IMG/VR virus record: IMGVR_UViG_3300030098_007100
Location: 53,050-78,308 of that record
From: a virus
DNA length: 25,259 bases
Reading direction: 5' to 3' (one strand)
The notes under the pieces are model-generated. The model saw nothing but the letters and a program-made list of their open reading frames with translations, made no database searches and was not told the DNA's origin. This document shows, piece after piece, positions 1 through 7,675 of this stretch. The first letter of the stretch is position 1, and every line of letters begins with the position of its first letter. The position numbers were made by a program, and so were the translations under genes.

Positions 1-635
1 CCTTCTGTATAACAAAATTCTGGATCATTACATTTGCCTTCTGGTAGCGGCTTTCTCCACCAGCCCCCCTTTAGAGATTTTAAGCCAGTAATGTTTTTAA
101 CTGCGCTAGCAACTTCTCTATATCCAGAACCAACCCAATCATTAGGTTCGGGCATCCAGTCTACTTCGATGTCCCCCTCCTCAACTTTGCCCTCTTTCCA
201 GTCGCCACCAGAAAATTGTTTCAATAGTGCCGCCTTTGTCCTCTCTTTCCAATCTTCCGGCACTGGAGTGTCTGGAGGACAATCTTTCCCACACCAATAT
301 TCCATTGCCTCTTGTGGCGTGTCCATGGTTGATAGAGCATCTTGTCGACGAGCCTTCATCGCTTCCTTCGCGGCAGCTTTCTTCTTCGCAGCTGCGGCCT
401 TCTTCGCGGCTTTAATATTTGTAATTTGTGCCAAATAGTGCTGCATCTGCATTCTGGAGTCATCCCACATCTGGCCGTTTTTATCACTGGTATTATTATG
501 TATATTTTTCCAATGCTCATACCAATGCTCCGCATGCTGCAGATCTGAGTCGAGATCGTCGCCCACCTTTTCTTTTAAAACTGCTTCTAATTCTTCCTTA
601 ATGAGCCTTTTAAGTTCAGTTTTTGTGACGCGCAT
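1..635 (-). CDS. Tag-B protein with Ala/Lys-rich helix, 3' end outside window
   Basis: An open frame starts at ATG 635 and runs off the left edge without a stop (about 211 codons seen). AAGGAG lies 9 bases upstream of the start. The N-terminus (MRVTKTELKRLIKEELEAVL) is the tag-B sequence shared with six other genes here and carries I-K-E, a possible prohead protease site. Residues about 75-100 are an Ala/Lys-rich stretch (AAKKAAAAKKKAAAKEA) expected to be a basic helix. The rest is rich in Trp, Pro and acidic residues with a WCGKDCPPDTP segment. No enzyme family recognised. By analogy with T4 internal proteins it may be a basic, DNA-associated head protein; that is inference. Confidence 0.8.
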   Translation of the reverse strand, partial: MRVTKTELKRLIKEELEAVLKEKVGDDLDSDLQHAEHWYEHWKNIHNNTSDKNGQMWDDSRMQMQHYLAQITNIKAAKKAAAAKKKAAAKEAMKARRQDALSTMDTPQEAMEYWCGKDCPPDTPVPEDWKERTKAALLKQFSGGDWKEGKVEEGDIEVDWMPEPNDWVGSGYREVASAVKNITGLKSLKGGWWRKPLPEGKCNDPEFCYTE

Positions 636-689
636 ATGAAATGTCTCCTTTTTACCTCATAAATAGTCTTAAAATTCTTAAAACACACA

Positions 690-893
690 CTATAAATCTA
701 TAATTATAGCCCCTTGATTATCGTCATTTTGGTCATTTTGGGGGTTTTTTTGGCTATTTTGGCCCTCAATTTCGGGCATATATGGCACTGGAAGCTGTAA
801 AAAAGGCATTTCATGGCCCTTTTCTTGCTCTTTTTTCTCTTTTTCAATCAAAAAATCGATCAATTCTGGGGGAATATCGGTTAGAAATGGCAA
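690..893 (-). CDS. Small acidic protein of unknown function, TTG start
   Basis: 67 codons starting with TTG at 893, preceded by a purine-rich AGGAGAGGAG ribosome site, which is why this start is chosen. The N-terminal half (PPELIDFLIEKEKKEQEKG) should be helical; the C-terminal half is Asn/Gln/Asp-rich low-complexity sequence ending in a hydrophobic IIIDL tail. It has no signal peptide or membrane segment. It sits between the tag-B gene and the large kinase-like/Nudix gene, in the same direction. I do not recognise the family; a small head-core or scaffold-like protein is possible but not shown. Confidence 0.65.
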   Translation of the reverse strand: MPFLTDIPPELIDFLIEKEKKEQEKGHEMPFLQLPVPYMPEIEGQNSQKNPQNDQNDDNQGAIIIDL

Positions 894-925
894 TTTAAGC
901 TTCTCCTCTCCTAAATAACTAGTGT

Positions 926-3031
926 TTAGCCTCCCGGTGGGCCACTTTTGAGGTGTTTTGCAGCTGCTTTTTTCATTTTCCCACCTATACTATACTTATT
1001 TGGGCCTTGTTTGGCCAATTTTGTTATAAATTTCTTGTATGTACCCCTAGAAAACCTCTGATATGGCTCATTTTGTTCCTCTAAAGGCTCAAATGCACCT
1101 AAAATAGCTTCTTTTTGGTGGTTTTTCATGTCGTATTGGTCAATTTCCTTCGGATTTACCCACATAAAGTCAGTATGCTCCTCTGGTTGGAGTGATATAT
1201 CTCCTTTTGGTGCTCCACATTTGAAAAAATGAACGTTTTCATGCGTATTTAAGGCACTTAAATCCGAAATATCAAGATTTGTCTCTTCTTTTGTCTCTCT
1301 GTGGGCCCCATCAAGCGGATTTTCACCTTTTTTTAGGTGTCCTCCGGGCAAATCCCACATATTTCCCTTATCTGAGCGCTTTAAAATCAATATTTTGCCG
1401 CTATCATCGGCAATAATCACCTTTGAGACCATATCTGTGTCATTATCTCTGGTTAAGCGCTCATATAGTTCGTCAATATCGTCTAAATCTTCCCAATTAA
1501 ACTGTTCTGGGTCGAAATATTCGACTTTTTCCTCTTTTTCGGGGTCAAAACCCGCTTTTTCGTCACTTTTTGCCTCTTTTTCGTTAATTTGGTGCTGATA
1601 TTGGCCTAAAATGCCACTTTTTGGCTTAAAAAACACAAAATTGAAGGGATCTGACTCATCTTGACCCTCATGACCGTCTTTTAACTGCTTTTCAACCCCA
1701 AATTCATTGTTTTTCATGAATATGTGCCAAATTTTAAGTGCATCTGGGCTAGTTTCGTAAGAATCGGGCGCTAATCCCTCTTCAGCTAGCTCTAGAGCCA
1801 TTAAATACATGGTTTTGCCCACTTCTTTGCTGTTTTCGGGCGAAGATGACCAGGAAACTTCCCAATTTGGCACATCTGTGCGTTTTTCCATTGAAATAAA
1901 GGATTTTGTGTCTTTTTTCTTGCTATCAACGGGGTTTTTATCCATATCAAGCACATTAATAGTGATTTTGTTCGGAGATTTCGAAATATCGTAGAAAAAG
2001 TCGTCCGGACCCTTTACATTTTCTTCATTTTCTTCATTTTCTTCATTTTCTAAGAAAAGTTGCCAATTTTTATTTAAATTCTCTTTTACGACTGTGGTCT
2101 TACGAGCTTCTGGACTCCAGGTCTTAACATATTTCTTATCATCGTCAAAGATAGCTGATATTCCCCTTCCTGGATCCACAGCTTGGCCTTTAATAGTGCC
2201 GACATCTTTCCCCAATTCAAAGCCTGGGTCTAATATAACAAACTGTTTTTGACCATTTCTAACAGCATAACCAACATTATGTGGTCTAATGTCCCATGCA
2301 GGTAAATCAAATTGTGCTAGAAGGTCACGAATGTTTAATATGAGAGGATCGTTGACCAATTCTTCACCGTCGCCATAACTTACTGTATATTCTGCTCGTT
2401 TATTTATTCGCTCCGCAGCAATTTTAGGTATTGTTCTAGAATCAATTAATTTTTGGAACCAATATTGAAATTCTTCAAGAGGCTCCTCTTTCCATATGGG
2501 GAAAAACTCCTGCATCGCCTTCCAATCCTCTATTGGAGTCACTTTTTCGGATATAATCCAAAAATAATCTTTAGCACTATTGTAAACTTTAGGAATTAAT
2601 TCAGACGCGGTTTGATAAGAGGCTTTAGCCTCCTCTTTGTTCATCTCTCTGCTTCTTATTTGTTCTGGATAGCTATTTGCAGGGCCGACAATCTTTAAAA
2701 CTAGCTCAGGATTTTCTGGAACATCGAAAGTTGCTCTAAAAGAGCCTGCTCCAAGTTTAGTATAGCCTGCAGCCTCCATACATTTATAAAAATCTGGAGG
2801 AAAAACATCTTTTGATTGATCTCTAAGATCTCTTACGCACGGAAGATTGTCAGGACTTTTGCCAAAATATGTTTCTGCTGATTTTTCGGGTGAATCATCA
2901 TATTCATAGGGCGCATCATACTCATCAGTTTCTATTTCCTGACCTTTGGGCTTTTGTAGTTTGGTTTTTGCATAAACGTCTACATCTTCGGACTCATTTA
3001 AGAACCGATTCCAACCTTCAAAAAACTTCAT
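926..3031 (-). CDS. Tag-A fusion protein: kinase-like domain plus Nudix hydrolase
   Basis: I start at ATG 3031, not the upstream in-frame ATG 3058, because TAATG overlaps the stop of the preceding gene and the protein then begins with tag A (MKFFEGWNRFLNE, cleavage motif L-N-E). 701 residues. Residues 90-285 look like a protein-kinase fold: a Gly-rich LGAGSFRA loop, a Lys in VLKIVG, then WDIRPHNVGY and ILDPG in place of HRDxxxxN and DFG, so the catalytic Lys after the Asp is an Arg-Pro variant and activity is uncertain. Residues 317-331 (NKNWQLFLENE) resemble a second, internal tag, followed by three NEE repeats. A middle region (350-490) is unassigned. Residues 533-650 are a Nudix domain with a Nudix box (GHLKKGE, RETKEETNL) differing from consensus only near its end. 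A basic, Gly-rich tail follows. Likely a packaged phosphate-handling enzyme. Confidence 0.85.
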   Translation of the reverse strand: MKFFEGWNRFLNESEDVDVYAKTKLQKPKGQEIETDEYDAPYEYDDSPEKSAETYFGKSPDNLPCVRDLRDQSKDVFPPDFYKCMEAAGYTKLGAGSFRATFDVPENPELVLKIVGPANSYPEQIRSREMNKEEAKASYQTASELIPKVYNSAKDYFWIISEKVTPIEDWKAMQEFFPIWKEEPLEEFQYWFQKLIDSRTIPKIAAERINKRAEYTVSYGDGEELVNDPLILNIRDLLAQFDLPAWDIRPHNVGYAVRNGQKQFVILDPGFELGKDVGTIKGQAVDPGRGISAIFDDDKKYVKTWSPEARKTTVVKENLNKNWQLFLENEENEENEENVKGPDDFFYDISKSPNKITINVLDMDKNPVDSKKKDTKSFISMEKRTDVPNWEVSWSSSPENSKEVGKTMYLMALELAEEGLAPDSYETSPDALKIWHIFMKNNEFGVEKQLKDGHEGQDESDPFNFVFFKPKSGILGQYQHQINEKEAKSDEKAGFDPEKEEKVEYFDPEQFNWEDLDDIDELYERLTRDNDTDMVSKVIIADDSGKILILKRSDKGNMWDLPGGHLKKGENPLDGAHRETKEETNLDISDLSALNTHENVHFFKCGAPKGDISLQPEEHTDFMWVNPKEIDQYDMKNHQKEAILGAFEPLEEQNEPYQRFSRGTYKKFITKLAKQGPNKYSIGGKMKKAAAKHLKSGPPGG
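2026..2056. repeat. 9-bp tandem repeat inside the kinase/Nudix gene
   Basis: On the plus strand the unit ATTTTCTTC repeats three times and a partial fourth copy follows. On the coding strand it encodes repeated Glu-Asn-Glu triplets at the junction between the kinase-like part and the rest of the protein. In-frame units of 9 bp can expand or contract without breaking the gene, so this is a likely hypervariable linker. Confidence 0.8.
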
Positions 3032-3285
3032 TAGTCCCCGAACCCTGTTTCTTCCCATGGGTCGTCATCATCGCCACTATGAAAATCATATTCAAAGAGA
3101 CTATCTTCGATGTCACGACCGAAATCATATTCACTCCATTGTTCTTTTAACAATTCTTGAGTGAGAAATGCCATAGTTTCATCATAATGTTCTTGACCAA
3201 CAACTTCTTTCATTTCTTCTATGTTTCTGAGGGCCTCATTAATTTTTAATTTGCCCTTTTCATATTCAATACAAACTAAACACAT
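3031..3285 (-). CDS. Small acidic phage protein, unknown function
   Basis: 84 residues from ATG 3285. A GAAGAGGT-type ribosome site lies in the end of the upstream 41-codon frame. The protein starts MCLVCIEYEKGKL with a Cys-x-x-Cys pair, continues as a predicted helical segment (residues 12-50), and ends in an Asp/Glu-rich tail (GDDDDPWEETGFGD). Its stop overlaps the start of the kinase/Nudix gene by one base (TAATG), so the two are probably translationally coupled. No enzymatic motif is visible. The early Cys pair could bind metal only with a partner, since no second pair exists. Confidence 0.75.
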   Translation of the reverse strand: MCLVCIEYEKGKLKINEALRNIEEMKEVVGQEHYDETMAFLTQELLKEQWSEYDFGRDIEDSLFEYDFHSGDDDDPWEETGFGD

Positions 3286-3287
3286 AG

Positions 3288-3410
3288 TTATACCTCTTCT
3301 TCGTCTTCGTCTTCATCTTCGGCAATCATAACAACACTTTCCTCTGGAGACCCCAAAGGATTTTCAGGTCATTCATAAAGAGTTGCAAGCTCTTCTTTAA
3401 TTAGTTTCAT
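3288..3410 (-). pseudogene. Tag-B 41-codon frame interrupted by an in-frame UGA
   Basis: Starting at ATG 3410 the frame encodes MKLIKEELATLYE, then TGA (3369-3371), then continues open for 26 more codons (PENPLGSPEESVV...) into an acidic Asp/Glu tail and TAA at 3288. The start is a shortened tag-B motif (L-I-K-E-E-L) and overlaps the last codons of the nucleotidyltransferase gene. The acidic tail after the UGA has normal coding character, and a UGG-to-UGA change would explain the break. It could be a nonsense mutation, a sequence error, a readthrough site, or a 13-residue peptide that is functional as it stands. Confidence 0.5.
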
Positions 3411-4200
3411 TAAGACTGATTTTGATAATTTCACTTCCTATTCCTCCATTGACAGTCATCATATTATCATACGATACAATTCTTAAATTAGAGAGTCTCT
3501 GTAAATAGTCATTACGTCTTAGAACTTTAAAAACTAAATTTTCAATTGAATGCTCTCCACCTTTTTCTAATCCACCTTGTCTATATTTTTTTAATTTTTT
3601 CATAAGACGCTCAGATTGTTCATTTGCGGTTTTATAATCTTTTACTGCAAGCAGTTCATATACCTCATCAATATCGTTCATCCATTTTGCAGACTTCTTC
3701 TTTAATGATTCTTTATCTATTTGTGGATCATATTTTGTTGGAGTGTTATTCCATCTATCATACTTTATAGAATACACTCCTGTTGAATGGTGTGGCTCTT
3801 TTGAGTCCTGGACATACAATTCCACATCATGACCCTTCACTGTTATTTTATGAGTACGATTCCACATTGCGCTAGCGTTTCTGAAAAAATCTTTAACAAG
3901 CTTTTCATTTTCATCTACTTCTGCATAATCAACGATCAAATGTAAATCCACATCAGAATATTTAGACCAATTGTAGTTTGCTAGAGATCCAGTTAGAGTT
4001 ACATCTTCAACTAAGTTCCAATCTAAATCCAATGTTTTAAAAAAATCTTTGGCTATTTTATATAAATGTTCCGCAAGATAATTCTTTAAATTTAATCGAT
4101 CATCCCATATTACAGGATCTAAATTATCTTTGACCGCGACATTTTTAATATCTACGTCATCCGGATCAATATTTTCCTCTAAATAATCTTTCCATTTCAT
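3397..4200 (-). CDS. Tagged nucleotidyltransferase (Pol beta-type fold)
   Basis: 267 residues from ATG 4200, which overlaps the stop of the HAD gene as ATGA. Residues 69-85 carry the signature of the Pol beta-like nucleotidyltransferase superfamily: TGSLANYNWS followed by SDVDLHLIVD, with the metal-binding Asp pair at 83 and 85; a third acidic residue is probably in HDVELYV (about 125-127). Such enzymes transfer NMP groups to proteins, RNA or small molecules; substrate cannot be read here. The N-terminus MKWKDYLEE is a short tag-A-like sequence with L-E-E. A Lys/Arg-rich helical C-terminal half (180-240) could bind nucleic acid. It is in a row with a HAD phosphatase and a kinase. Confidence 0.85.
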   Translation of the reverse strand: MKWKDYLEENIDPDDVDIKNVAVKDNLDPVIWDDRLNLKNYLAEHLYKIAKDFFKTLDLDWNLVEDVTLTGSLANYNWSKYSDVDLHLIVDYAEVDENEKLVKDFFRNASAMWNRTHKITVKGHDVELYVQDSKEPHHSTGVYSIKYDRWNNTPTKYDPQIDKESLKKKSAKWMNDIDEVYELLAVKDYKTANEQSERLMKKLKKYRQGGLEKGGEHSIENLVFKVLRRNDYLQRLSNLRIVSYDNMMTVNGGIGSEIIKISLNETN

Positions 4201-4745
4201 TTTACAAAACCCTTTTCAAGTCTTTTATAATCTCCATATGGATCGGAGACAATAGCTTTAATTCCAGCCTCTTCAGCTGCTCTTATTTCCTCTGGATCAT
4301 CATCATGATGTACATCCGAACCTATTTCAATTAAGCCATCTTCAGCTTTTGCTTTTACCTCTCCGTTAGTAAATATGACATCTTGAATTGGCAATCCATG
4401 TTTTTTAACAAATTTCCAAACTGGCATTTGGAATTCTTCAAAGTACTTTCTAGGGGGATTGGTGTTTGGAAGATGTTTAAACCATTTCCCCTCCTCGTCT
4501 TGAAGTTCTTTGTGTCTTGAGGTAACAATAAATATTTTAGAGCCTTTCCTGTGATAATCCATTAGTATATCCATCATTTCTTGATGAGGCCCGTCGTAGA
4601 CCCAATCATCTTCTTCTTCACCCCAGTGAGATAATGACAAAGTGTCATCAAAATCGAAGGTGACAATTGCTGGAAATTTTGTTGCCTTGTTCTCTTCTTG
4701 ATTTTCAGTTAAATACTGTCGCCAATTTTCAAATAATAATTTCAT
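4197..4745 (-). CDS. Tag-A HAD-superfamily phosphatase
   Basis: 182 residues from ATG 4745. Tag A (MKLLFENWRQYLTE) occupies residues 1-14 with an L-T-E cleavage motif. The HAD core follows: motif I DFDDTLSLS (nucleophile and acid Asp at about 31 and 33), motif II VTSRH (about 74-78), a Lys in the KAKAEDG region as probable motif III, and an acidic motif IV near SDVHHDDD (143-150). The length suits a small cap-less or minimally capped HAD hydrolase. The substrate is unknown; phage HAD proteins include nucleotidases and polynucleotide phosphatases. Start directly abuts the kinase gene stop, and the end overlaps the nucleotidyltransferase start. Confidence 0.88.
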   Translation of the reverse strand: MKLLFENWRQYLTENQEENKATKFPAIVTFDFDDTLSLSHWGEEEDDWVYDGPHQEMMDILMDYHRKGSKIFIVTSRHKELQDEEGKWFKHLPNTNPPRKYFEEFQMPVWKFVKKHGLPIQDVIFTNGEVKAKAEDGLIEIGSDVHHDDDPEEIRAAEEAGIKAIVSDPYGDYKRLEKGFVK

Positions 4746-5690
4746 TTATAGTTCCCCAATCGTTGGAATATTTTTCTTCTCTCTTACCTGTGAATAACCA
4801 ATGTCAATGATAGCTATTTGACCATCTTTTTCCATTACATTGGAAGTTTTTAAATCAGGAAATTTAATACCATTCTTATTTAACCAGGTCAAACCTAAAG
4901 CTAATTGGTTTAAATAATTAGTTTTAACGCTTCCAAATATTTCTCTTACATGTTCCAACGCTTTAAGTGGGCTATCTAAAGTATCGTTGTATGCACCGCG
5001 GCTAAAAATCCACAAAGTGATTAATAATTTTGTCTCAAGTTTATCTAATCCAATCTGAGCAGCTAAATTTTCAAGAGTAGGTCTTATGTCGGATCCTTTT
5101 TTCTCTTCGCGTTCTAAAGATTCTGGATGTTTGTTAATATATTGCAACAAAGCACTCATCGAACCTTTTGCTTTCTCTAAATAATTTTCATCCCAATTAT
5201 AAAAAATATTATTTGTTTTAAGCTTGTGATATAAATTATTTGTAGTATCTACCATGGCGTTGTTTGGATAATCTAATAATTCATAAACAACAATATATGG
5301 CGCATGCCTTAACGTTTCAAGGTGCTTTGGGTCTCTTTGCACAACTAAAAATATTTTATATACATTTGGATGCTCTTTGTCAATTAATAAATTAGCAGCA
5401 CGCGCTTCAGAACTGTCCGCTGTGATTTTTAAAACCTTATCACCAAATTGCCATGCAGATCCTCTTGAGCCGGATCCTAAAAAATCTGGATCTCCATCAA
5501 GGCCCGCAACACTTTTTATTTTTTCTAGTTCTTCGTCTGAAAGTGGAAATTGGCGTCTAGGATCTTCTGATGCAATTTCTTCTAAGGTATCGTTAACAAA
5601 TCTTTTATTACTAGAGAGTAAATTAATCCTCTCGTAAAGAATTTCTTCCTCTTTCAAGTATTTCCTCCAATTTTCAAATAATAATTTCAT
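4746..5690 (-). CDS. Tag-A protein kinase
   Basis: 314 residues from ATG 5690. Residues 1-14 are tag A (MKLLFENWRKYLKE, L-K-E). A protein-kinase domain spans about 65-310: Gly-rich loop LGSGSRGSAW (71-80), ATP-binding Lys in VLKIT (88), hinge-like IVVYELLD (133-140), catalytic loop FPDLKTSN (277-284, with Asp 279, Lys 281 and Asn 284) and DIG (296-298) for DFG. All key catalytic residues appear present, so it is probably active, unlike the variant domain in the kinase/Nudix fusion. A long helical insertion (150-250) separates hinge and catalytic loop. If injected, it could phosphorylate host proteins at the start of infection, as known for phage kinases; the target is not known. Confidence 0.85.
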   Translation of the reverse strand: MKLLFENWRKYLKEEEILYERINLLSSNKRFVNDTLEEIASEDPRRQFPLSDEELEKIKSVAGLDGDPDFLGSGSRGSAWQFGDKVLKITADSSEARAANLLIDKEHPNVYKIFLVVQRDPKHLETLRHAPYIVVYELLDYPNNAMVDTTNNLYHKLKTNNIFYNWDENYLEKAKGSMSALLQYINKHPESLEREEKKGSDIRPTLENLAAQIGLDKLETKLLITLWIFSRGAYNDTLDSPLKALEHVREIFGSVKTNYLNQLALGLTWLNKNGIKFPDLKTSNVMEKDGQIAIIDIGYSQVREKKNIPTIGEL

Positions 5691-5693
5691 TTT

Positions 5694-6140
5694 TTATCCC
5701 TGTTGCCACTGAGTAAAACGTATTAACCTTTCACAGAACATGATTCTTTGTTTTACTTTATGGTCTAATTTAAATTGCATAACAATTTTATAATCTTCAT
5801 AGTTGTTTAACTTAGCTCTTTCAATTCTTATTTCCGCTTCAGAAAGTCTTGTGAGAGCTTGCATAAATTCAACCCTTGCAGATAAGTATAGCTTTTTAGC
5901 AATTAATTTTTCACCTTCCTTCACAAAACGCTCAGAATCGTGATATAGTGCAACAGCACATTCTGCCTCTGATTTCCCTGTACAATCTAACTGAGGCTTA
6001 CAATCATCGTCGAGCCTAATTCTCTCAGGCCCATCTTCGTATTGAATTGTAACTAATACATTAGCATTCGGGTCTTTTGCATATTGAGGCCCACACCCAA
6101 TAAAAAACACACTTAACATTATTATAGTTAAGCGTCTCAT
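5694..6140 (-). CDS. Lipoprotein of unknown function
   Basis: Starts at ATG 6140, where ATGA overlaps the upstream stop; an earlier in-frame start at 6173 would place charged residues before the signal. 148 residues. The N-terminus MRRLTIIMLSVFFIGCGPQ is a typical lipoprotein signal with the lipobox F-I-G-C, so Cys 16 should be lipidated and the protein membrane-anchored. The mature part has two further Cys (CKPQLDC, ECAV) and a long Arg/Lys/Glu-rich helical region with YLSARVEFMQALTRLSEAE suggestive of a helical hairpin. Could take part in lysis or membrane modification; no family recognised. Confidence 0.8.
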   Translation of the reverse strand: MRRLTIIMLSVFFIGCGPQYAKDPNANVLVTIQYEDGPERIRLDDDCKPQLDCTGKSEAECAVALYHDSERFVKEGEKLIAKKLYLSARVEFMQALTRLSEAEIRIERAKLNNYEDYKIVMQFKLDHKVKQRIMFCERLIRFTQWQQG

Positions 6141-6346
6141 TTTCTTTTCCTCTTTATTGTGTGTACATACCAATCATATAGTTTGTCGACAGTATTTTCA
6201 AGATTAAACCGCGCAGGAATTTTGCATATTGGAAAAACAGCATGCAATAAAAAAATAGCACCACGAAACATTAAAGTAATTCCAATCTTTCCAGCAAACA
6301 AAAAGTGGCTTATATACGTTTCATTGTTTTCCTCAAGATGTTTCAC
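6137..6346 (-). CDS. Small membrane protein, DUF6356-like
   Basis: 69 residues from GTG 6346, with GGAG about 10 bases upstream. The sequence pattern HLEENNETYISHFLFAGKIG, then MFRGAIFLLHAVFP, matches what I remember of the DUF6356 family (a His/Glu helix followed by one or two hydrophobic segments and a His-Ala-x-x-Pro turn). One clear hydrophobic segment covers residues 20-42. The C-terminus is basic (TIKRKRK). The gene overlaps the following lipoprotein start by four bases, so the two membrane proteins are co-translated. Function unknown. Confidence 0.7.
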   Translation of the reverse strand: MKHLEENNETYISHFLFAGKIGITLMFRGAIFLLHAVFPICKIPARFNLENTVDKLYDWYVHTIKRKRK

Positions 6347-6351
6347 TATTC

Positions 6352-6993
6352 TTATTCTCCTACTTTAACTAGTTCCTTCCTTTCTGCATCTAATTTATAT
6401 CCTGTAATTTCTGGATCTACTTCACCAACGTTGAAAAAATCAAACCCCGGTAAAATAGCTATTTTTTGTGGAGGGAAATATCCTCTATCAAGGAAAAATG
6501 CTGCCTGACCTACAACTTCTGTAAATAAAGCTCCTGCTGCTGAAGGAGGAACGGTCTTCATATGCCGATTATAAGAGGCAATTTCGCCCTGCAGGTCAAA
6601 ACTAGTTCCACCCTGACAATGTGTCATATAATCATGCACAGCCCGTAATTTTAAATTTGTTTTCGCGTCAAATATTTGATGATCTGTGCCTCCTTTCCAT
6701 ATTCTTAATATCTTGTTTTCAGACACATCTCTACACATCTCTTCGGAACTCTCATAAGGATTATCATCAACAAAATCAATATCAATTCCAAAACCAATTA
6801 TACGATCAAACATTTTATGCACAAATGGCTCTATTGCTTCAAATGCGCCTACGGCGCCCTCATCAAATATAGGAGCCTCATCATAAGCTTTTGCTACTAA
6901 TTCTTTATACTTGTCCCACCCATCAGGCCCAGGCTTAAGCATTAGCTTTTCTGTTAATAAGAATTTTCGCCAATTTTCAAATAGTAATCTCAT
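6352..6993 (-). CDS. Tag-A protein of unknown function with conserved His/Glu motif
   Basis: 213 residues from ATG 6993 (ATGA overlap with the upstream gene). Tag A is MRLLFENWRKFLLTE with L-T-E. The mature part contains LRAVHDYMTHCQGGTSF followed by GEIASYNRHM and a small-residue helix PPSAAGALFTEVVGQAAFFL. The arrangement H-D-x3-H, Glu and H could form a metal site, but I cannot place it in a named enzyme family. No membrane signal. Transcribed with the other tag-A genes, so probably also a packaged protein. Confidence 0.75.
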   Translation of the reverse strand: MRLLFENWRKFLLTEKLMLKPGPDGWDKYKELVAKAYDEAPIFDEGAVGAFEAIEPFVHKMFDRIIGFGIDIDFVDDNPYESSEEMCRDVSENKILRIWKGGTDHQIFDAKTNLKLRAVHDYMTHCQGGTSFDLQGEIASYNRHMKTVPPSAAGALFTEVVGQAAFFLDRGYFPPQKIAILPGFDFFNVGEVDPEITGYKLDAERKELVKVGE

Positions 6994-7244
6994 TCGTAAC
7001 CCTCCATATCGTATTTTAGCGTTTCGTCATCTCGCAACTGTATAAGATTTTCTTTAATCTCAACTAAATCTTCTGTGGTTGAACCTTGTCTCTCAAAAAT
7101 CTCTTCTAGAGAGATTATTTGTTCAATTGCTAAATTTATATACTCTATATAATTAGCATAGCGCTCGACGGCTGTAATTTCACTTGGAAAATCAACAACT
7201 TCTTCATTTATAATCTTTCGCCATTTTTCAAGTAGGAGTTTCAT
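6990..7244 (-). CDS. Short tag-A helical protein
   Basis: 84 residues from ATG 7244, overlapping the previous gene by ATGA and the next by ATGA. Tag A is a diverged copy, MKLLLEKWRKIINEEV, with I-I-N-E as possible cleavage site. The remainder is predicted almost wholly helical and acidic (YINLAIEQIISLEEIFER, VEIKENLIQLRDDE). No catalytic motif. This is the most diverged tag-A copy in DNA too. Confidence 0.75.
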   Translation of the reverse strand: MKLLLEKWRKIINEEVVDFPSEITAVERYANYIEYINLAIEQIISLEEIFERQGSTTEDLVEIKENLIQLRDDETLKYDMEGYE

Positions 7245-7675
7245 CGTTCATTTTTTTCCTGCCATTCTGCAGATTTAATATCTTCAGTGATCGGACCACC
7301 TTTGGCCCACGTTCTGCATGATCTAGCAGAATGACACTTAAAGTGGTGCATCCAACAATATCCAAGTTCCCCATCTTTGTCTGAGGTTTCTCCGGGCATA
7401 CAATCTTTCATGCGAGGAGAAATATCAAAAGCGACACAATTACCACACAAAGACTTTTGCGCAGCCTTTTCTGAGGTGTTCCATGCCTCGGCAATTTTTT
7501 GCCAATAGTCTCCAGGCTCATCAACGTTTAGAGGTCCATACTGAATGTGCTCTGCTTGAACTGCAGCGTCTCTGTTTCTAGTATTAAGCTCCAGATCCTG
7601 AGTTGCTGCAGGGCATAGAAGATTCTCTATAGTTTCTTTCAAATATTCTCGCCAATTTTCAAATAGGAGTTTCAT
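7241..7675 (-). CDS. Tag-A Cys-rich, probably metal-binding protein
   Basis: Start taken at ATG 7675 so that the protein begins with tag A (MKLLFENWREYLKE, L-K-E); an in-frame start at 7690 adds only five residues. 144 residues. The C-terminal half has many Cys and His: CGNCVAFD, MKDCMPG, then GYCWMHHFKCHSARSC and TWAKGG. This spacing suggests a Zn or Fe-S site with two or more CxxC-type ligands, similar to small high-potential iron-sulfur-like phage proteins, but the cofactor cannot be decided from sequence. It overlaps the upstream gene end by 17 bases. Confidence 0.78.
   Translation of the reverse strand: MKLLFENWREYLKETIENLLCPAATQDLELNTRNRDAAVQAEHIQYGPLNVDEPGDYWQKIAEAWNTSEKAAQKSLCGNCVAFDISPRMKDCMPGETSDKDGELGYCWMHHFKCHSARSCRTWAKGGPITEDIKSAEWQEKNER

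Noticed and set aside
34-438. 134-codon plus-strand frame at the left edge
   Set aside because: It is antisense to the tag-B gene, which has a ribosome site, a recognised tag and natural composition; the plus-strand translation is Ser/Phe/Ala-rich shadow sequence.
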